From Lachnospiraceae bacterium (GTDB taxonomy: Bacteria; Bacillota; Clostridia; Lachnospirales; Lachnospiraceae), in NCBI GenBank assembly GCA_024403275.1, contig JAKSSD010000001.1, forward strand, positions 62,001 to 126,000: DNA of 64,000 bases. Direction: 5' to 3'. This document shows, in pieces, positions 34,054-44,053 of the stretch. The notes beneath the pieces are model-generated. The model searched no databases, was not told the origin of the DNA, and saw only the letters and a list, made by a program, of their open reading frames with translations. The position numbers were made by a program, and so were the translations under genes. The first letter of the stretch is position 1, and each line of letters begins with the position of its first letter.

Positions 34054-36823
34054 TACTAATAGAAATAGTTCAGGAAGGGGTAGAAGTAATTCAAAATCTT
34101 CTGGAAAGAGAAATACTTCATCAAGTAGAAGTAGTTCCTCGAATACAAGAAGAAATACTTCAAGCAGAGGAAATACTTCGACTTCTCGTAATACAAGAAA
34201 TACCAATTCGCGTACTAATACGAGAACGAATAGTAGAACTAACAATAGAAGAACTCCTTCTAATCAACAGAATAATGAATCAGAATATATCAATATTTTA
34301 GCTATAGTTGGTTTATTTGCCTTATTCATTTTAATGTTTTTATTTGCATTAGGCTTATTTACTAACAAAGTTCCAATGTTTATTACTAATGTTATTCGTG
34401 GTTTATTTGGATTTAATGCTTATGTGATTCCGGTATTAGGTATTGTATTTCTTGTTTATTATACAATCGAAGGATTTACTAAAAAATATTTTTATAAACT
34501 GATTTCTTTAATAATGCTTCTCGTATCAATTGGATTGATTGCTCATTTTATAGCATTTGAAAAGATATCTAATTTTAAATTCACTGAAGCATTTGGTCTT
34601 CTTTATCATAAAGGTACTGGTGGTGGAATATTCATTGGATCAGTAGCATATTTTATTGAACAAATATTAGGGAAGCCTTTCATTTTAATATTTGGCCTTA
34701 TACTTCTTATTGCAGCATTAGCTGTACTAATAGGCAAAAAAGTTTATGCTCTAACAACCTTGATTATTGATAAGATTATGAATTTGGAAGACTCTGAAGA
34801 AGATGATGATGAAGATGAAGACGCAAGATACAAAAAGAAAGAAATTGGTAAAATGCGTCAACAAATCAACCAGGAAGAAAAGAAAAAGAAGCCATCATTC
34901 ACTATTAAACAAGATGATGAACCTGAGGAAACAAAGCCTGAGAAAGCTCCAATTATCGATGTTAGTCCTTTAGAAATTCGTTCAATTAAGGAAGACGAAA
35001 TAAAGGAATTAGAGAATTCAAATAAAGAATTGATTGAAGAACCTGTTAAAGAGGTTAAAGAAACTAATGATATTCATGCAGTTAAACTTCCTGATGAAGT
35101 TTTAAACACTGATGAGATTACTCCAATCAATGTATATGATGAAATAGTTCCTATAGTTTCTGAAGTTGTTACTAATCCAGTAGTTACTTCGGTTTCCGTA
35201 GAAACTACTGATGATTTTGATGAAAAATATGTGATTGAGGATATTACTGAAGAACCTGCAATTGCATTAACTGAAAACGCAAAAGCGATGCTTTCAGTTC
35301 AAAATAATTACAATGATATCGTTGAAGAAAAGCCTCTTCAAAAAGATGTTGATGTTTATAAGCCAAAAGAAGAAGTTAAAAAAGCTGTAGCTTATAAATT
35401 TCCTCCAGTTTCTCTTCTTAAGAAAGGAACTAATAAAACTGAAGGAAAGAATAACATTGCAGATACAGCTATGAAGCTACAAACAACACTTGCAACTTTT
35501 GGTGTTGAAGTTACGGTAGATCCTAGAAATTGTTCCAGAGGTCCTGCTGTAACAAGATATGAGCTTACTCCGGCTCCAGGTGTAAAGGTCAGCAGAATAG
35601 TATCCTTATCGGATGATATTAAACTTAGCCTTGGTGCTCAGGATATTAGAATCGAAGCTCCAATACCTGGTAAAAGTGCAGTTGGTATTGAAGTACCTAA
35701 TGATGAAAGTACTGCTGTACCATTTAGAGATTTGGTTGAATCTAATGATTTTAGCGATGCTAAATCAAAGATTACATTTACAGTAGGTAAGGACTTATCT
35801 GGTCAGATTGTTCTGGCAGATATTGCCAAAATGCCTCATTTACTTATAGCTGGTTCAACTGGTTCTGGTAAATCAGTATGTATTAACTCAATCATTATGA
35901 GTATCTTATATAAGGCTCATCCTGATGATGTTAAATTAATTCTAATCGACCCTAAGGTTGTAGAATTAAGTGTATATAATGGAATTCCTCATCTTTTATG
36001 GAAAGTTGTTACAGATCCTAAACAGGCTTCTGCAGCTTTACATTGGGGTGTATCCGAAATGGAAGACAGATATAAGAAATTTGCTGATGCAGGTGTCAGA
36101 GATCTTAAGGGATATAATGAATATGTTATGTCTCATGATGATCTTAAGAAAATGCCGCAGATTGTAATCATTGTTGATGAGCTTGCAGATTTGATGATGG
36201 TTGCTGGCAAAGAAGTTGAAGAGTCAATTTGTCGTTTAGCTCAGTTAGCAAGAGCTGCCGGAATTCATTTAATTATTGCTACACAAAGACCATCAGTAGA
36301 TGTAATTACAGGTCTTATTAAAGCTAATATGCCAAGCCGTATTGCTTTTGCTGTATCAAGTGGTGTTGATTCAAGAACTATTCTTGATTCGAATGGTGCA
36401 GAAAAGTTATTAGGTAAAGGTGATATGTTATTCTTCCCACAAGGTGTTAATAAACCATCTCGTGTGCAGGGATGCTTTGTTTCTGATAACGAAGTTCATG
36501 ACGTTGTTGATTTTATTAAGAATCAAAATATTAGTGATTACGGAAACAGGAATATTGAGGAAGTAATAACAGGAAGTGCAGTCACATGCGCTGTTCCAGG
36601 TGGTGATATGGATGATTTATTTGTTCAGGCAGCTACCTTTATTATAGGCAAAGAAAAGGCTTCAATTGGTGCATTACAACGAGCATTTAAGATTGGTTTT
36701 AATCGTGCTGCCAGAATTATGGATCAATTAGAAGCTAAGGGTGTTGTAGGACCTGAAGAGGGCACTAAACCTAGAAAGATTCTTATGACACAAGAACAGT
36801 TTAACGAAATGATGAGTAAATAA
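34043..36823 (+). CDS. ftsK: DNA translocase FtsK/SpoIIIE
   Basis: FtsK pumps chromosomal DNA through the closing septum. The protein has 926 residues. Residues 1-80 are a low-complexity tract of Ser, Asn, Thr and Arg. Four membrane segments follow at about 86-255, then an acidic linker to about 450. The motor domain has Walker A GSTGSGKS at 604-611 and Walker B IVIIVDELADLMM. The C-terminal gamma winged helix (SIGALQRAFKIGFNRAARIMDQLE) would read the KOPS-type polarity signals. The linker and motor look normal; the Arg/Ser-rich head is longer than usual. It overlaps the GT-C-like gene by 11 bp. Confidence 0.96.
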   Translation: MTSNTNRNSSGRGRSNSKSSGKRNTSSSRSSSSNTRRNTSSRGNTSTSRNTRNTNSRTNTRTNSRTNNRRTPSNQQNNESEYINILAIVGLFALFILMFLFALGLFTNKVPMFITNVIRGLFGFNAYVIPVLGIVFLVYYTIEGFTKKYFYKLISLIMLLVSIGLIAHFIAFEKISNFKFTEAFGLLYHKGTGGGIFIGSVAYFIEQILGKPFILIFGLILLIAALAVLIGKKVYALTTLIIDKIMNLEDSEEDDDEDEDARYKKKEIGKMRQQINQEEKKKKPSFTIKQDDEPEETKPEKAPIIDVSPLEIRSIKEDEIKELENSNKELIEEPVKEVKETNDIHAVKLPDEVLNTDEITPINVYDEIVPIVSEVVTNPVVTSVSVETTDDFDEKYVIEDITEEPAIALTENAKAMLSVQNNYNDIVEEKPLQKDVDVYKPKEEVKKAVAYKFPPVSLLKKGTNKTEGKNNIADTAMKLQTTLATFGVEVTVDPRNCSRGPAVTRYELTPAPGVKVSRIVSLSDDIKLSLGAQDIRIEAPIPGKSAVGIEVPNDESTAVPFRDLVESNDFSDAKSKITFTVGKDLSGQIVLADIAKMPHLLIAGSTGSGKSVCINSIIMSILYKAHPDDVKLILIDPKVVELSVYNGIPHLLWKVVTDPKQASAALHWGVSEMEDRYKKFADAGVRDLKGYNEYVMSHDDLKKMPQIVIIVDELADLMMVAGKEVEESICRLAQLARAAGIHLIIATQRPSVDVITGLIKANMPSRIAFAVSSGVDSRTILDSNGAEKLLGKGDMLFFPQGVNKPSRVQGCFVSDNEVHDVVDFIKNQNISDYGNRNIEEVITGSAVTCAVPGGDMDDLFVQAATFIIGKEKASIGALQRAFKIGFNRAARIMDQLEAKGVVGPEEGTKPRKILMTQEQFNEMMSK

Positions 36824-36841
36824 TTTAAAGGAGATTATATA

Positions 36842-38509
36842 ATGAAATCTGATATTGAAATTGCACAGAGTGCAAATATGAAACCAATTACTGAAGTTGC
36901 TAAAAGCATTGGTATTAATGAGGATGATCTTGAATTATACGGTAAATATAAAGCAAAATTATCTGATGAATATATGAATTCAGTAGCTAATAATCCGGAC
37001 GGAAAGCTTATTCTTGTAACAGCTATTAACCCTACACCAGCTGGTGAAGGAAAGACTACTACAACAGTTGGTCTTGGACAGGCTATGGCACTTCTTGGAA
37101 AGAAGTCAATTATCGCACTTCGTGAGCCATCACTTGGACCATGTTTTGGTATTAAGGGTGGTGCTGCAGGTGGCGGATATGCACAGGTTGTACCTATGGA
37201 GGATTTAAATCTTCATTTCACAGGTGATTTTCACGCTATTACTTCAGCTAATAATCTTCTGGCTGCTTTACTTGATAATCATATTCAGCAGGGTAATCAG
37301 TTAGGTATTGATACAAGAGCTGTTGTTTGGAAGAGATGTCTTGATATGAATGATAGAGCTCTTAGAAATATCGTTGTAGGTCTTGGTGCTAAGGCTGATG
37401 GTGTTGTAAGAGAAGATCATTTTGTAATCACAGTAGCTTCAGAAATTATGGCTATTCTTTGTCTTGCTAATGATATGGATGATCTTAAAGATAGACTTGG
37501 TAAAATCGTTGTAGCTTATAATTATGCAGGTGATCCTGTTACTGCTAAGGATCTTGGAGCAGTTGGTTCAATGGCTGCACTTCTTAAGGATGCTTTAAAG
37601 CCTAACCTTATTCAGACTCTTGAGAATACACCAGCTATTGTTCATGGTGGTCCTTTTGCAAATATTGCCCATGGTTGTAACTCTGTTCGTGCTACAAAGA
37701 CAGCATTAAAGATTGCTGATTATACAATTACAGAAGCTGGTTTTGGTGCAGACCTTGGTGCTGAAAAATTCCTTGATATTAAATGTAGAAAAGCTAATCT
37801 TAAGCCTGATGCAATCGTTTTGGTTGCTACAATCAGAGCTCTTAAATATAACGGTGGCGTTCCTAAGACTGAACTTGCAACAGAAAATCTTGATGCTTTA
37901 AAGAAAGGTATTGTAAACCTTGAAAAGCATATTGAAAACTTACAGAAATACAAAGTTCCAGTAGTTGTAACACTTAACTCATTTATTACAGATACACAGG
38001 CGGAAACTGATTTCGTTAAGAATTTCTGTAACGAAAGAAATTGTGATTTTGCATTATCAGAAGTATGGGAAAAGGGTGGCGAAGGCGGTATTGAACTTGC
38101 TAAAGCATTACTTAATACACTTGAAACTAAAGAAAGCCATTTCGAGCCACTTTATAAGGATGAATTATCACTTACAGAAAAGATAGAAACAATTGCTAAA
38201 GAAATCTATGGTGCAGATGGTGTTAATTATTCATCTACAGCTAAAAAGCAGTTAGCAAAGATTACAGATATGGGCTTTGGAAATCTTCCTGTATGTGTTG
38301 CTAAGACACAGTATTCATTATCAGATGACCCAACACTTCTTGGCAGACCAAGCAACTTTAATATTGAAATCAGAGAATGTTATGTTTCTGCAGGTGCTGG
38401 TTTCGTAGTTGTTATCACAGGACAGATCATGACAATGCCTGGTCTTCCAAAGGCTCCTGCAGCATTAAATATTGATGTTGTTGGCGATAAAATTGTTGGA
38501 TTATTCTAA
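36842..38509 (+). CDS. fhs: Formate--tetrahydrofolate ligase
   Basis: Fhs joins formate to tetrahydrofolate with ATP, making 10-formyl-THF for purines and, in acetogens, for the methyl branch of the Wood-Ljungdahl route. The 555-residue protein carries the P-loop block [43 protein letters not shown], and the [13 protein letters not shown] segment near the end. Length is normal. AAAGGAG precedes the ATG. folD follows 12 bp later, so the two consecutive folate steps are coexpressed. One enzyme does not make an acetogen; most fermenters use it for biosynthesis. Confidence 0.98.
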   Translation: MKSDIEIAQSANMKPITEVAKSIGINEDDLELYGKYKAKLSDEYMNSVANNPDGKLILVTAINPTPAGEGKTTTTVGLGQAMALLGKKSIIALREPSLGPCFGIKGGAAGGGYAQVVPMEDLNLHFTGDFHAITSANNLLAALLDNHIQQGNQLGIDTRAVVWKRCLDMNDRALRNIVVGLGAKADGVVREDHFVITVASEIMAILCLANDMDDLKDRLGKIVVAYNYAGDPVTAKDLGAVGSMAALLKDALKPNLIQTLENTPAIVHGGPFANIAHGCNSVRATKTALKIADYTITEAGFGADLGAEKFLDIKCRKANLKPDAIVLVATIRALKYNGGVPKTELATENLDALKKGIVNLEKHIENLQKYKVPVVVTLNSFITDTQAETDFVKNFCNERNCDFALSEVWEKGGEGGIELAKALLNTLETKESHFEPLYKDELSLTEKIETIAKEIYGADGVNYSSTAKKQLAKITDMGFGNLPVCVAKTQYSLSDDPTLLGRPSNFNIEIRECYVSAGAGFVVVITGQIMTMPGLPKAPAALNIDVVGDKIVGLF

Positions 38510-38521
38510 TAGGAGATAAAA

Positions 38522-39358
38522 ATGGCAACTATTATTGATGGTAAAGCTATTTCGATGCAGATTAAAGATGAATGCAAAGAAAAGGTCGCTAAGTTAAAAA
38601 GTGAAGGTAAATCAGTAGCATTAGCTGTTATTCAGGTGGGAGAAGATCCAGCAAGCAGCGTATATGTTAATAATAAGAAAAAAGCTTGTGAATATATTGG
38701 AGCAGAATCTTTATCTTATCATTTACCAGAAGAAACAAGTGAAGAAGAATTACTTGAGCTTATTGATAAATTAAATAAAGACGAAAAGGTAAATGGAATT
38801 CTTGTTCAGTTACCTGTACCAAAGCATATTAATGAAGATCTTATTATCAGATCTATTGATCCAGATAAAGATGTTGATGGTTTTCATCCAATTAACGTAG
38901 GTCGTCTTTCTATCGGAGAAAAAGGTTTTGTATCTTGTACACCAGCTGGTATTATTGAACTTTTGAAAAGATCTGGTGTCGAAATTGCAGGCAAGGAATG
39001 TGTTGTTATAGGCAGAAGTAACATTGTTGGTAAACCTATGTCAATGTTAATGCTTAGAGAAAATGCAACAGTAACTATATGTCATTCCAGAACTAAAGAT
39101 TTAAAAGAAGTAACAAAAAGAGCAGATATTCTTATAGTTGCTATCGGAAAACCTAAAATGATTGATGCTTCATATGTTAAAGAAGGTGCTGTAGTAATCG
39201 ATGTAGGAATTCATAGACCTGATCCAGACAGCAAAAAGCTTTGTGGTGATGTAGATTATGATTCTGTTGAACCTGTTGCAAGTTTAATTACTCCAGTACC
39301 TGGTGGTGTTGGTCCTATGACAATTGCAATGTTAATGAGTAATTTAGTTAATGGTTAA
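38522..39358 (+). CDS. folD: Methylene-THF dehydrogenase / methenyl-THF cyclohydrolase
   Basis: A 278-residue bifunctional enzyme that interconverts 10-formyl-, methenyl- and methylene-THF with NADP+. The catalytic block SSVYVNNKKKACEYIGAES includes the Tyr and Lys of the active site. GILVQLPVPKHINED and PDKDVDGFHPINVGRL follow, and the Rossmann part has VVIGRSNIVGKPMSMLM. PVPGGVGPMTIAMLM closes the family signature. It directly follows fhs. The NADPH it makes or uses can exchange with the NfnAB pair encoded 1.7 kb downstream. Confidence 0.98.
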   Translation: MATIIDGKAISMQIKDECKEKVAKLKSEGKSVALAVIQVGEDPASSVYVNNKKKACEYIGAESLSYHLPEETSEEELLELIDKLNKDEKVNGILVQLPVPKHINEDLIIRSIDPDKDVDGFHPINVGRLSIGEKGFVSCTPAGIIELLKRSGVEIAGKECVVIGRSNIVGKPMSMLMLRENATVTICHSRTKDLKEVTKRADILIVAIGKPKMIDASYVKEGAVVIDVGIHRPDPDSKKLCGDVDYDSVEPVASLITPVPGGVGPMTIAMLMSNLVNG

Positions 39359-39369
39359 TCGAGTTAATT

Positions 39370-41019
39370 ATGAAATGTTCTAAATGTGGTGCAGATTTAC
39401 CTGAAGGTAAGTTATTCTGCGAGGTTTGTGGCGAAGAAATAAATATTGTTCCCAGTTATGATCCAGACTCAGATATATCTATTGATTTGACAAATGTATT
39501 TGAGACAACAAGGGAAATTGATGCTGAAGAGATTAAGCAAAAGAAATCGATTCAGACGTCAAATTCAATTAGAAAGTCAAATTCGAATTCTGGAAACAAG
39601 AAAAAGCCTGTTAAAAAAATTAAATATGATGATTCATTTGATGACTTTGACGATTCTCCATGGGATGACGATTCTGATGAAGATAATGGTATGGATTTCA
39701 TCTATGGTATTATTGATTTCTGGAGAAAGAATATAGTAACTAAGATAATATTAATTATGGCAGTAGTATTAATATTTGCAGTTATATTAACAGGTGTATT
39801 CTATATTAAGAAATTAACTGAAAAGAAATCTTCAGATTACTATTATGAATTAGGCCAGGAATGTTTTAATAACAATAATTACGAAGATGCCATCGATTAT
39901 TATGAACAAGGTCTTGATATCGAACCAGAGAATTTAAAGATTAAGTATGCAATAGCAGATGCTTACCTTTCTTCTGGACAAGATACTAACGCAGTTTTCA
40001 TTCTAAAAGAAATTGCAACTGAACATCCTGAAGTAGCAAATGGAGCTTACGAAAAGATTTTTCAAATCTATTATGATAATAACGATTGGGCCGCAATTAA
40101 TGATATTTTGATTAATTGTGATAATGAAGATATTGTAAATAAATTTCAGGAATATCTCTGTAAAGCACCTAAATATTCAGTCGAATCAGGTGAATACGAC
40201 GATACAATTCTTCTTGAACTTGTTGCTGCACCTAATGGTCATATTTATTATACCCTTGATGGTTCAGATCCTGATGAGAATTCTATTATTTACACAGATC
40301 CAATTTATCTTGAATCGGGAGCGTATGATGTTAAATCAATATACATTTCTGATTTAGGTGTTAAAAGTGATATAGCAGAAGAGAATTACAACATTAAAGT
40401 ATTAATTCCTTTAGCTCCAATGGTTTCCATTGAAGGTGGTTCATATAATGTGCCAATTCTTATTTCTGTAAATAGCGATGTTAATTGTAAAACCTATTAT
40501 GTTTGCTATAGAGCTAATGTAAAGGAAGCAGACAGATTAGATCCTGATCCTATTGATAACAAGGATAATACCTTTGAATATACGGGTACACCTTTGATTA
40601 TGCCAATGGGTGCTTCTGAATTCAGATTTGTTTCCTATAACGAGCTTGGTATTCCAAGTACAGTTATTACGAGAAAATATAATATTACAATTCCTGATGC
40701 TACTGTATCTAAAGAAGAAGGAGCGAATATAGCTACTGCTTATAGATATTCTCTTGGTGGTTTAGCTGACCTTGATGGTACAGTATCGACAACTGGTGGT
40801 AAATTCGAATATATTATCGAAGATGCAATTAATATTAGAAATACAATTTACTATGTAATTAATGAATATTATGTAGATAAATCTAATGGCGATAAACGTA
40901 CCCTTACTGGTTTACGTTACGCAGTAAACACAAAAAATCCTGAAGATTACGGAACTCTTGAAGTAAATACTAATGGAGATTTTTATGTTATAAAAGAACA
41001 AGGTACCCCTATTAACTAG
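39370..41019 (+). CDS. Zinc-ribbon / TM / TPR / chitobiase-C-like fusion protein
   Basis: The 549-residue protein begins with a zinc ribbon, CSKC at 3-6 and CEVC at 17-20. An acidic, low-complexity cytosolic region follows (about 25-110). A membrane segment lies at about 123-146. Outside it there are TPR-like repeats (YYYELGQECFNNNNYEDAIDYYEQGLDIEP and the next repeat) to about 265, then a chitobiase/beta-hexosaminidase C-terminal-like repeat with YYTLDGSDPDENSIIY, a second such repeat around 345-450, and a beta-rich end. This predicts a sensor or scaffold spanning the membrane; no activity is evident. The ribosome site is weak. nfnA starts 18 bp later. Confidence 0.85.
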   Translation: MKCSKCGADLPEGKLFCEVCGEEINIVPSYDPDSDISIDLTNVFETTREIDAEEIKQKKSIQTSNSIRKSNSNSGNKKKPVKKIKYDDSFDDFDDSPWDDDSDEDNGMDFIYGIIDFWRKNIVTKIILIMAVVLIFAVILTGVFYIKKLTEKKSSDYYYELGQECFNNNNYEDAIDYYEQGLDIEPENLKIKYAIADAYLSSGQDTNAVFILKEIATEHPEVANGAYEKIFQIYYDNNDWAAINDILINCDNEDIVNKFQEYLCKAPKYSVESGEYDDTILLELVAAPNGHIYYTLDGSDPDENSIIYTDPIYLESGAYDVKSIYISDLGVKSDIAEENYNIKVLIPLAPMVSIEGGSYNVPILISVNSDVNCKTYYVCYRANVKEADRLDPDPIDNKDNTFEYTGTPLIMPMGASEFRFVSYNELGIPSTVITRKYNITIPDATVSKEEGANIATAYRYSLGGLADLDGTVSTTGGKFEYIIEDAINIRNTIYYVINEYYVDKSNGDKRTLTGLRYAVNTKNPEDYGTLEVNTNGDFYVIKEQGTPIN

Positions 41020-41037
41020 GGTTTGAAAGGAGTTAAA

Positions 41038-41925
41038 ATGTACGAGATTTTAGAAGCAAAAGAATTAACATCTGCGATATATTTATTTGTTGTTAAAGCA
41101 AAAAATGTATCTGCAAACTGTGAACCTGGTCAATTTGTAATTGTCAGAAGTCACGAGGATTCAGAAAGAATTCCTTTAACTATCTGTGATTATGACAGAG
41201 AAAAAGAGACTGTAACAATTGTCGCTCAGGTAATTGGTGCAGGAACACATTTCATGAAAAATATGAAGAAAGGTGACTATTTCGTTGATTTTGTTGGACC
41301 TTTAGGAAAAGCATCCGAATTAATCGAAACACCTATCGAAGAATTGAAGAAAACTAAAATTCTTTTTGTTGCTGGTGGTCTTGGTACAGCTCCAGTTTAT
41401 CCACAGGTTAAATGGCTTCATGAGCATGGCGTAGATGCTGATGTTATTATTGGTGCTAAAAATAAAGAACTTCTTATTATGGAAGATGAGATGAAGGCAG
41501 TTGCTGGTAATCTTTATGTTACTACTGATGATGGAAGCTATGGTCGTCAGGGTATGGTTACTAAGGTAATTGAAGATTTATATGCTGAAGGTAAAACATA
41601 TGATCTTTGCGTAACAATTGGTCCAATGATCATGATGAAATTCGTTTGTCTTCTTACAAAGAAGCTTAATCTTAAGACTATCGTATCAATGAACCCTATT
41701 ATGGTTGATGGTACAGGTATGTGTGGTGCTTGTCGTCTTACAGTTGGCGATGAAATTAAGTTTGCATGTGTAGATGGACCTGAATTTGATGGTCATCTTG
41801 TAAACTTCGATGAGGCTATGAAGAGACAGCAGATTTATAAGACAGTTGAAGGAAGAAAATACTTAGAGGCTATAGAAGGTGATACACATCATGGTGGATG
41901 TGGACACTGTGGAGGTGACAAATAA
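41038..41925 (+). CDS. nfnA: NADH-dependent ferredoxin:NADP+ oxidoreductase, small subunit
   Basis: NfnA binds FAD and a [2Fe-2S] cluster and takes electrons from NADH in the bifurcating NfnAB complex. I start at ATG 41038, after AAAGGAG; a TTG at 41023 lies upstream of that site. The product is 295 residues. FAD-site block PGQFVIVRSHEDSERIPLT, NAD-site LFVAGGLGTAPVYPQ, and a C-terminal cluster motif DGTGMCGACRLTVGDEIKFACVDGPEFDGH are present. The extreme C-terminus is His/Cys-rich (HHGGCGHCGG). A PyrK-type role is excluded by the adjacent large subunit. It overlaps nfnB by one base. Confidence 0.93.
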   Translation: MYEILEAKELTSAIYLFVVKAKNVSANCEPGQFVIVRSHEDSERIPLTICDYDREKETVTIVAQVIGAGTHFMKNMKKGDYFVDFVGPLGKASELIETPIEELKKTKILFVAGGLGTAPVYPQVKWLHEHGVDADVIIGAKNKELLIMEDEMKAVAGNLYVTTDDGSYGRQGMVTKVIEDLYAEGKTYDLCVTIGPMIMMKFVCLLTKKLNLKTIVSMNPIMVDGTGMCGACRLTVGDEIKFACVDGPEFDGHLVNFDEAMKRQQIYKTVEGRKYLEAIEGDTHHGGCGHCGGDK

Positions 41926-43316
41926 TGGACGTATTAACAAGAATTCCTGTAAGAGAACAGGATCCAAAGGTAAGAGCTACTAATTTTGAAGAAGTATGTC
42001 TTGGATATAATGCAGAAGAAGCAGTAAATGAAGCTTCAAGATGTCTTGGCTGTAAAAATGCACAGTGTGTTAAAGGATGTCCTGTATCAATTTCTATTCC
42101 TGATTTCATTGGTGAAGTTAAGAACGGTAATTTTAAAGAAGCTTATGATATTATTTCAAAATCTTCATCACTTCCAGCTGTTTGTGGTCGTGTATGTCCA
42201 CAGGAAACACAGTGTGAAGGTAAATGTATCAGAGGAATCAAAGGCGATGCAGTTTCAATCGGTAAACTCGAAAGATTCGTTGCTGACTGGGCTTCTGAAA
42301 ATGGAATCAAGCCTACAACAGATGGCGCAAAGAAAAACGGTAAGGTTGCAGTAATCGGTTCTGGCCCTTCAGGTTTATCATGTGCTGGTGACCTTGCAAA
42401 GATGGGTTATGATGTTACAATCTTTGAAGCACTTCATGAGTATGGTGGAGTACTTGTTTATGGTATTCCAGAATTCCGTCTTCCAAAAGAGAAGGTTGTT
42501 AAGAAAGAAATCGAAAATGTAATGGCTCTTGGGGTTAAATTCGAAAAGAACATTATTATTGGTAAGTCATATACAATTGATAATCTTATGACAGATGGTG
42601 GATTTGATGCAGTATTTATTGGTTCAGGCGCTGGTCTTCCTAAATTCATGGGAATTCCTGGTGAAAATGCTAATGGCGTATTCTCTGCAAATGAGTACCT
42701 TACAAGATCAAATCTTATGAAAGCTTTTGCTGATTCTAACACACCAATTATGGTTGGTAAGAAAGTTGTAGTTGTTGGTGGTGGTAACGTTGCAATGGAT
42801 GCTGCCAGAACAGCTTTAAGACTTGGCTCAGAAGTACATATCGTTTACAGAAGATCAGAAGAAGAACTTCCTGCAAGAAAGGAAGAAGTACATCACGCTA
42901 AAGAAGAAGGTATCATCTTTGATCTTCTTACAAACCCTACAGAAATCATCACTGATGAAAACGGCTGGGTTAAAGCTTGCAGATGTATCAGAATGGAACT
43001 TGGTGAGCCTGATGAAGGCGGTAGAAGAAGACCTGTTGAAGTTGCAGGTTCTGAATTCGATATCGAATGTGATGTTGTAATTATGTCACTTGGTACTTCA
43101 CCTAACCCACTTATTTCTTCAACAACAAAAGGTCTTGAGATTAATAAGAGAAAATGTATCGTTGCAGATGAAGAGTTTGGTCAGACATCAAAAGAAGGTG
43201 TATTTGCTGGTGGTGATGCAGTTACTGGTGCTGCAACTGTTATTCTTGCAATGGGTGCAGGTCGTGCTGCAGCAAAAGGTATTGATGAATACTTAACTAA
43301 GAAAGGATTAGCATAA
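41925..43316 (+). CDS. nfnB: NADH-dependent ferredoxin:NADP+ oxidoreductase, large subunit (GltD-like)
   Basis: A 463-residue subunit annotated in many genomes as the glutamate synthase small chain. The N-terminal cluster domain has CLGCKNAQCVKGCPV and CGRVCPQETQCEGKC for two [4Fe-4S] centres. Two nucleotide-binding folds follow: VAVIGSGPSGLSCAGDLA for FAD and VVVVGGGNVAMDAARTALR for NADPH. FAGGDAVTGAATVILAMGAGR closes the flavin site. No GltB large subunit is nearby, and the partner is NfnA, so bifurcating transhydrogenase is the better call. The ATG shares a base with the nfnA stop. Confidence 0.93.
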   Translation: MDVLTRIPVREQDPKVRATNFEEVCLGYNAEEAVNEASRCLGCKNAQCVKGCPVSISIPDFIGEVKNGNFKEAYDIISKSSSLPAVCGRVCPQETQCEGKCIRGIKGDAVSIGKLERFVADWASENGIKPTTDGAKKNGKVAVIGSGPSGLSCAGDLAKMGYDVTIFEALHEYGGVLVYGIPEFRLPKEKVVKKEIENVMALGVKFEKNIIIGKSYTIDNLMTDGGFDAVFIGSGAGLPKFMGIPGENANGVFSANEYLTRSNLMKAFADSNTPIMVGKKVVVVGGGNVAMDAARTALRLGSEVHIVYRRSEEELPARKEEVHHAKEEGIIFDLLTNPTEIITDENGWVKACRCIRMELGEPDEGGRRRPVEVAGSEFDIECDVVIMSLGTSPNPLISSTTKGLEINKRKCIVADEEFGQTSKEGVFAGGDAVTGAATVILAMGAGRAAAKGIDEYLTKKGLA

Positions 43317-44053
43317 TGCCATTTTGTCCTAAGTGTAAAATTCAATATAGAGATGGCTTTACAGTTTGTTCAGACTGTAAAGTCCCTCTTGTAGATAATT
43401 TAAGTGAAGTTAAGGAAGATTTTCTTGATAACGCTGATGAAATTATTGAAGATGCTAATGATGCAGAAGAAACTATAGAAATTGATGCTGAAAAAGTTAA
43501 AAATATGATTGAAAATCCTCCAACAGAGGATGAAATCAATGAGATGAAGCAATATATCAATAAACAGCGTAAGATTGCTTATGAGAAGCAGGATTTTAAA
43601 ACTACAAAAGAAAGATCTAAGGATTTAAAATCAACTGGTATAATGCTTATTGTTATGGGTACTCTTGGTGCTGCTTTTATAACATCAATTATAGCTGGAA
43701 TATTCCCATTCTGGCATATTTCAGGAATTGTAAAATATGTTATTTACACTTTATTTGATTTGTTCTTTGTATCATTTATATATTTTGGTATCCAAAGTCT
43801 TATTTCAAACAGCAAACTTAAGGAAGCTGTTTCTACTGAAGAGACAATGAATAAAGAATTTGTTAAATGGTTTGATGAGAATATTACAAAAGAAGCTGTT
43901 GATGCTAAACTTCCAATTTGTCCAGACGAGAATACTAATTTCTTTATGAGAAACGAAAGGATTAAGATGATGGTTTTCCATGTATTTCCAGATATGGACA
44001 ATAGTTTTGTTGAAGGTTACATCGATGAGCATTACGAGGACATATTCTCATGA
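43316..44053 (+). CDS. Zinc-ribbon membrane protein of unknown function
   Basis: The 245-residue protein starts with a zinc ribbon (CPKC at 4-7 and CSDC at 18-21). An acidic stretch (about 30-70) and a Lys-rich helix precede two membrane segments at about 107-130 and 138-158. The C-terminal ~85 residues are soluble and helical (FVKWFDENITKEAVDA; FPDMDNSFVEGYIDEHYEDIF). I know no named family. It shares one base with the nfnB stop and overlaps rlmH by 4 bp, so it is coupled at both ends. The zinc-ribbon start parallels the gene at 39370. Confidence 0.8.
   Translation: MPFCPKCKIQYRDGFTVCSDCKVPLVDNLSEVKEDFLDNADEIIEDANDAEETIEIDAEKVKNMIENPPTEDEINEMKQYINKQRKIAYEKQDFKTTKERSKDLKSTGIMLIVMGTLGAAFITSIIAGIFPFWHISGIVKYVIYTLFDLFFVSFIYFGIQSLISNSKLKEAVSTEETMNKEFVKWFDENITKEAVDAKLPICPDENTNFFMRNERIKMMVFHVFPDMDNSFVEGYIDEHYEDIFS

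Noticed and set aside
34080..34260. Repeated short words at the start of ftsK as a possible CRISPR or tandem repeat array
   Set aside because: The repeats are imperfect, have no regular unit or spacers, and are explained by Ser/Asn/Thr/Arg codons in a continuous reading frame.
41038..43316. The pair as dihydroorotate dehydrogenase electron subunit (PyrK) and glutamate synthase small chain (GltD)
   Set aside because: Neither pyrD nor gltB is present nearby, and the one-base overlap of these two subunits is the standard arrangement of nfnA-nfnB.
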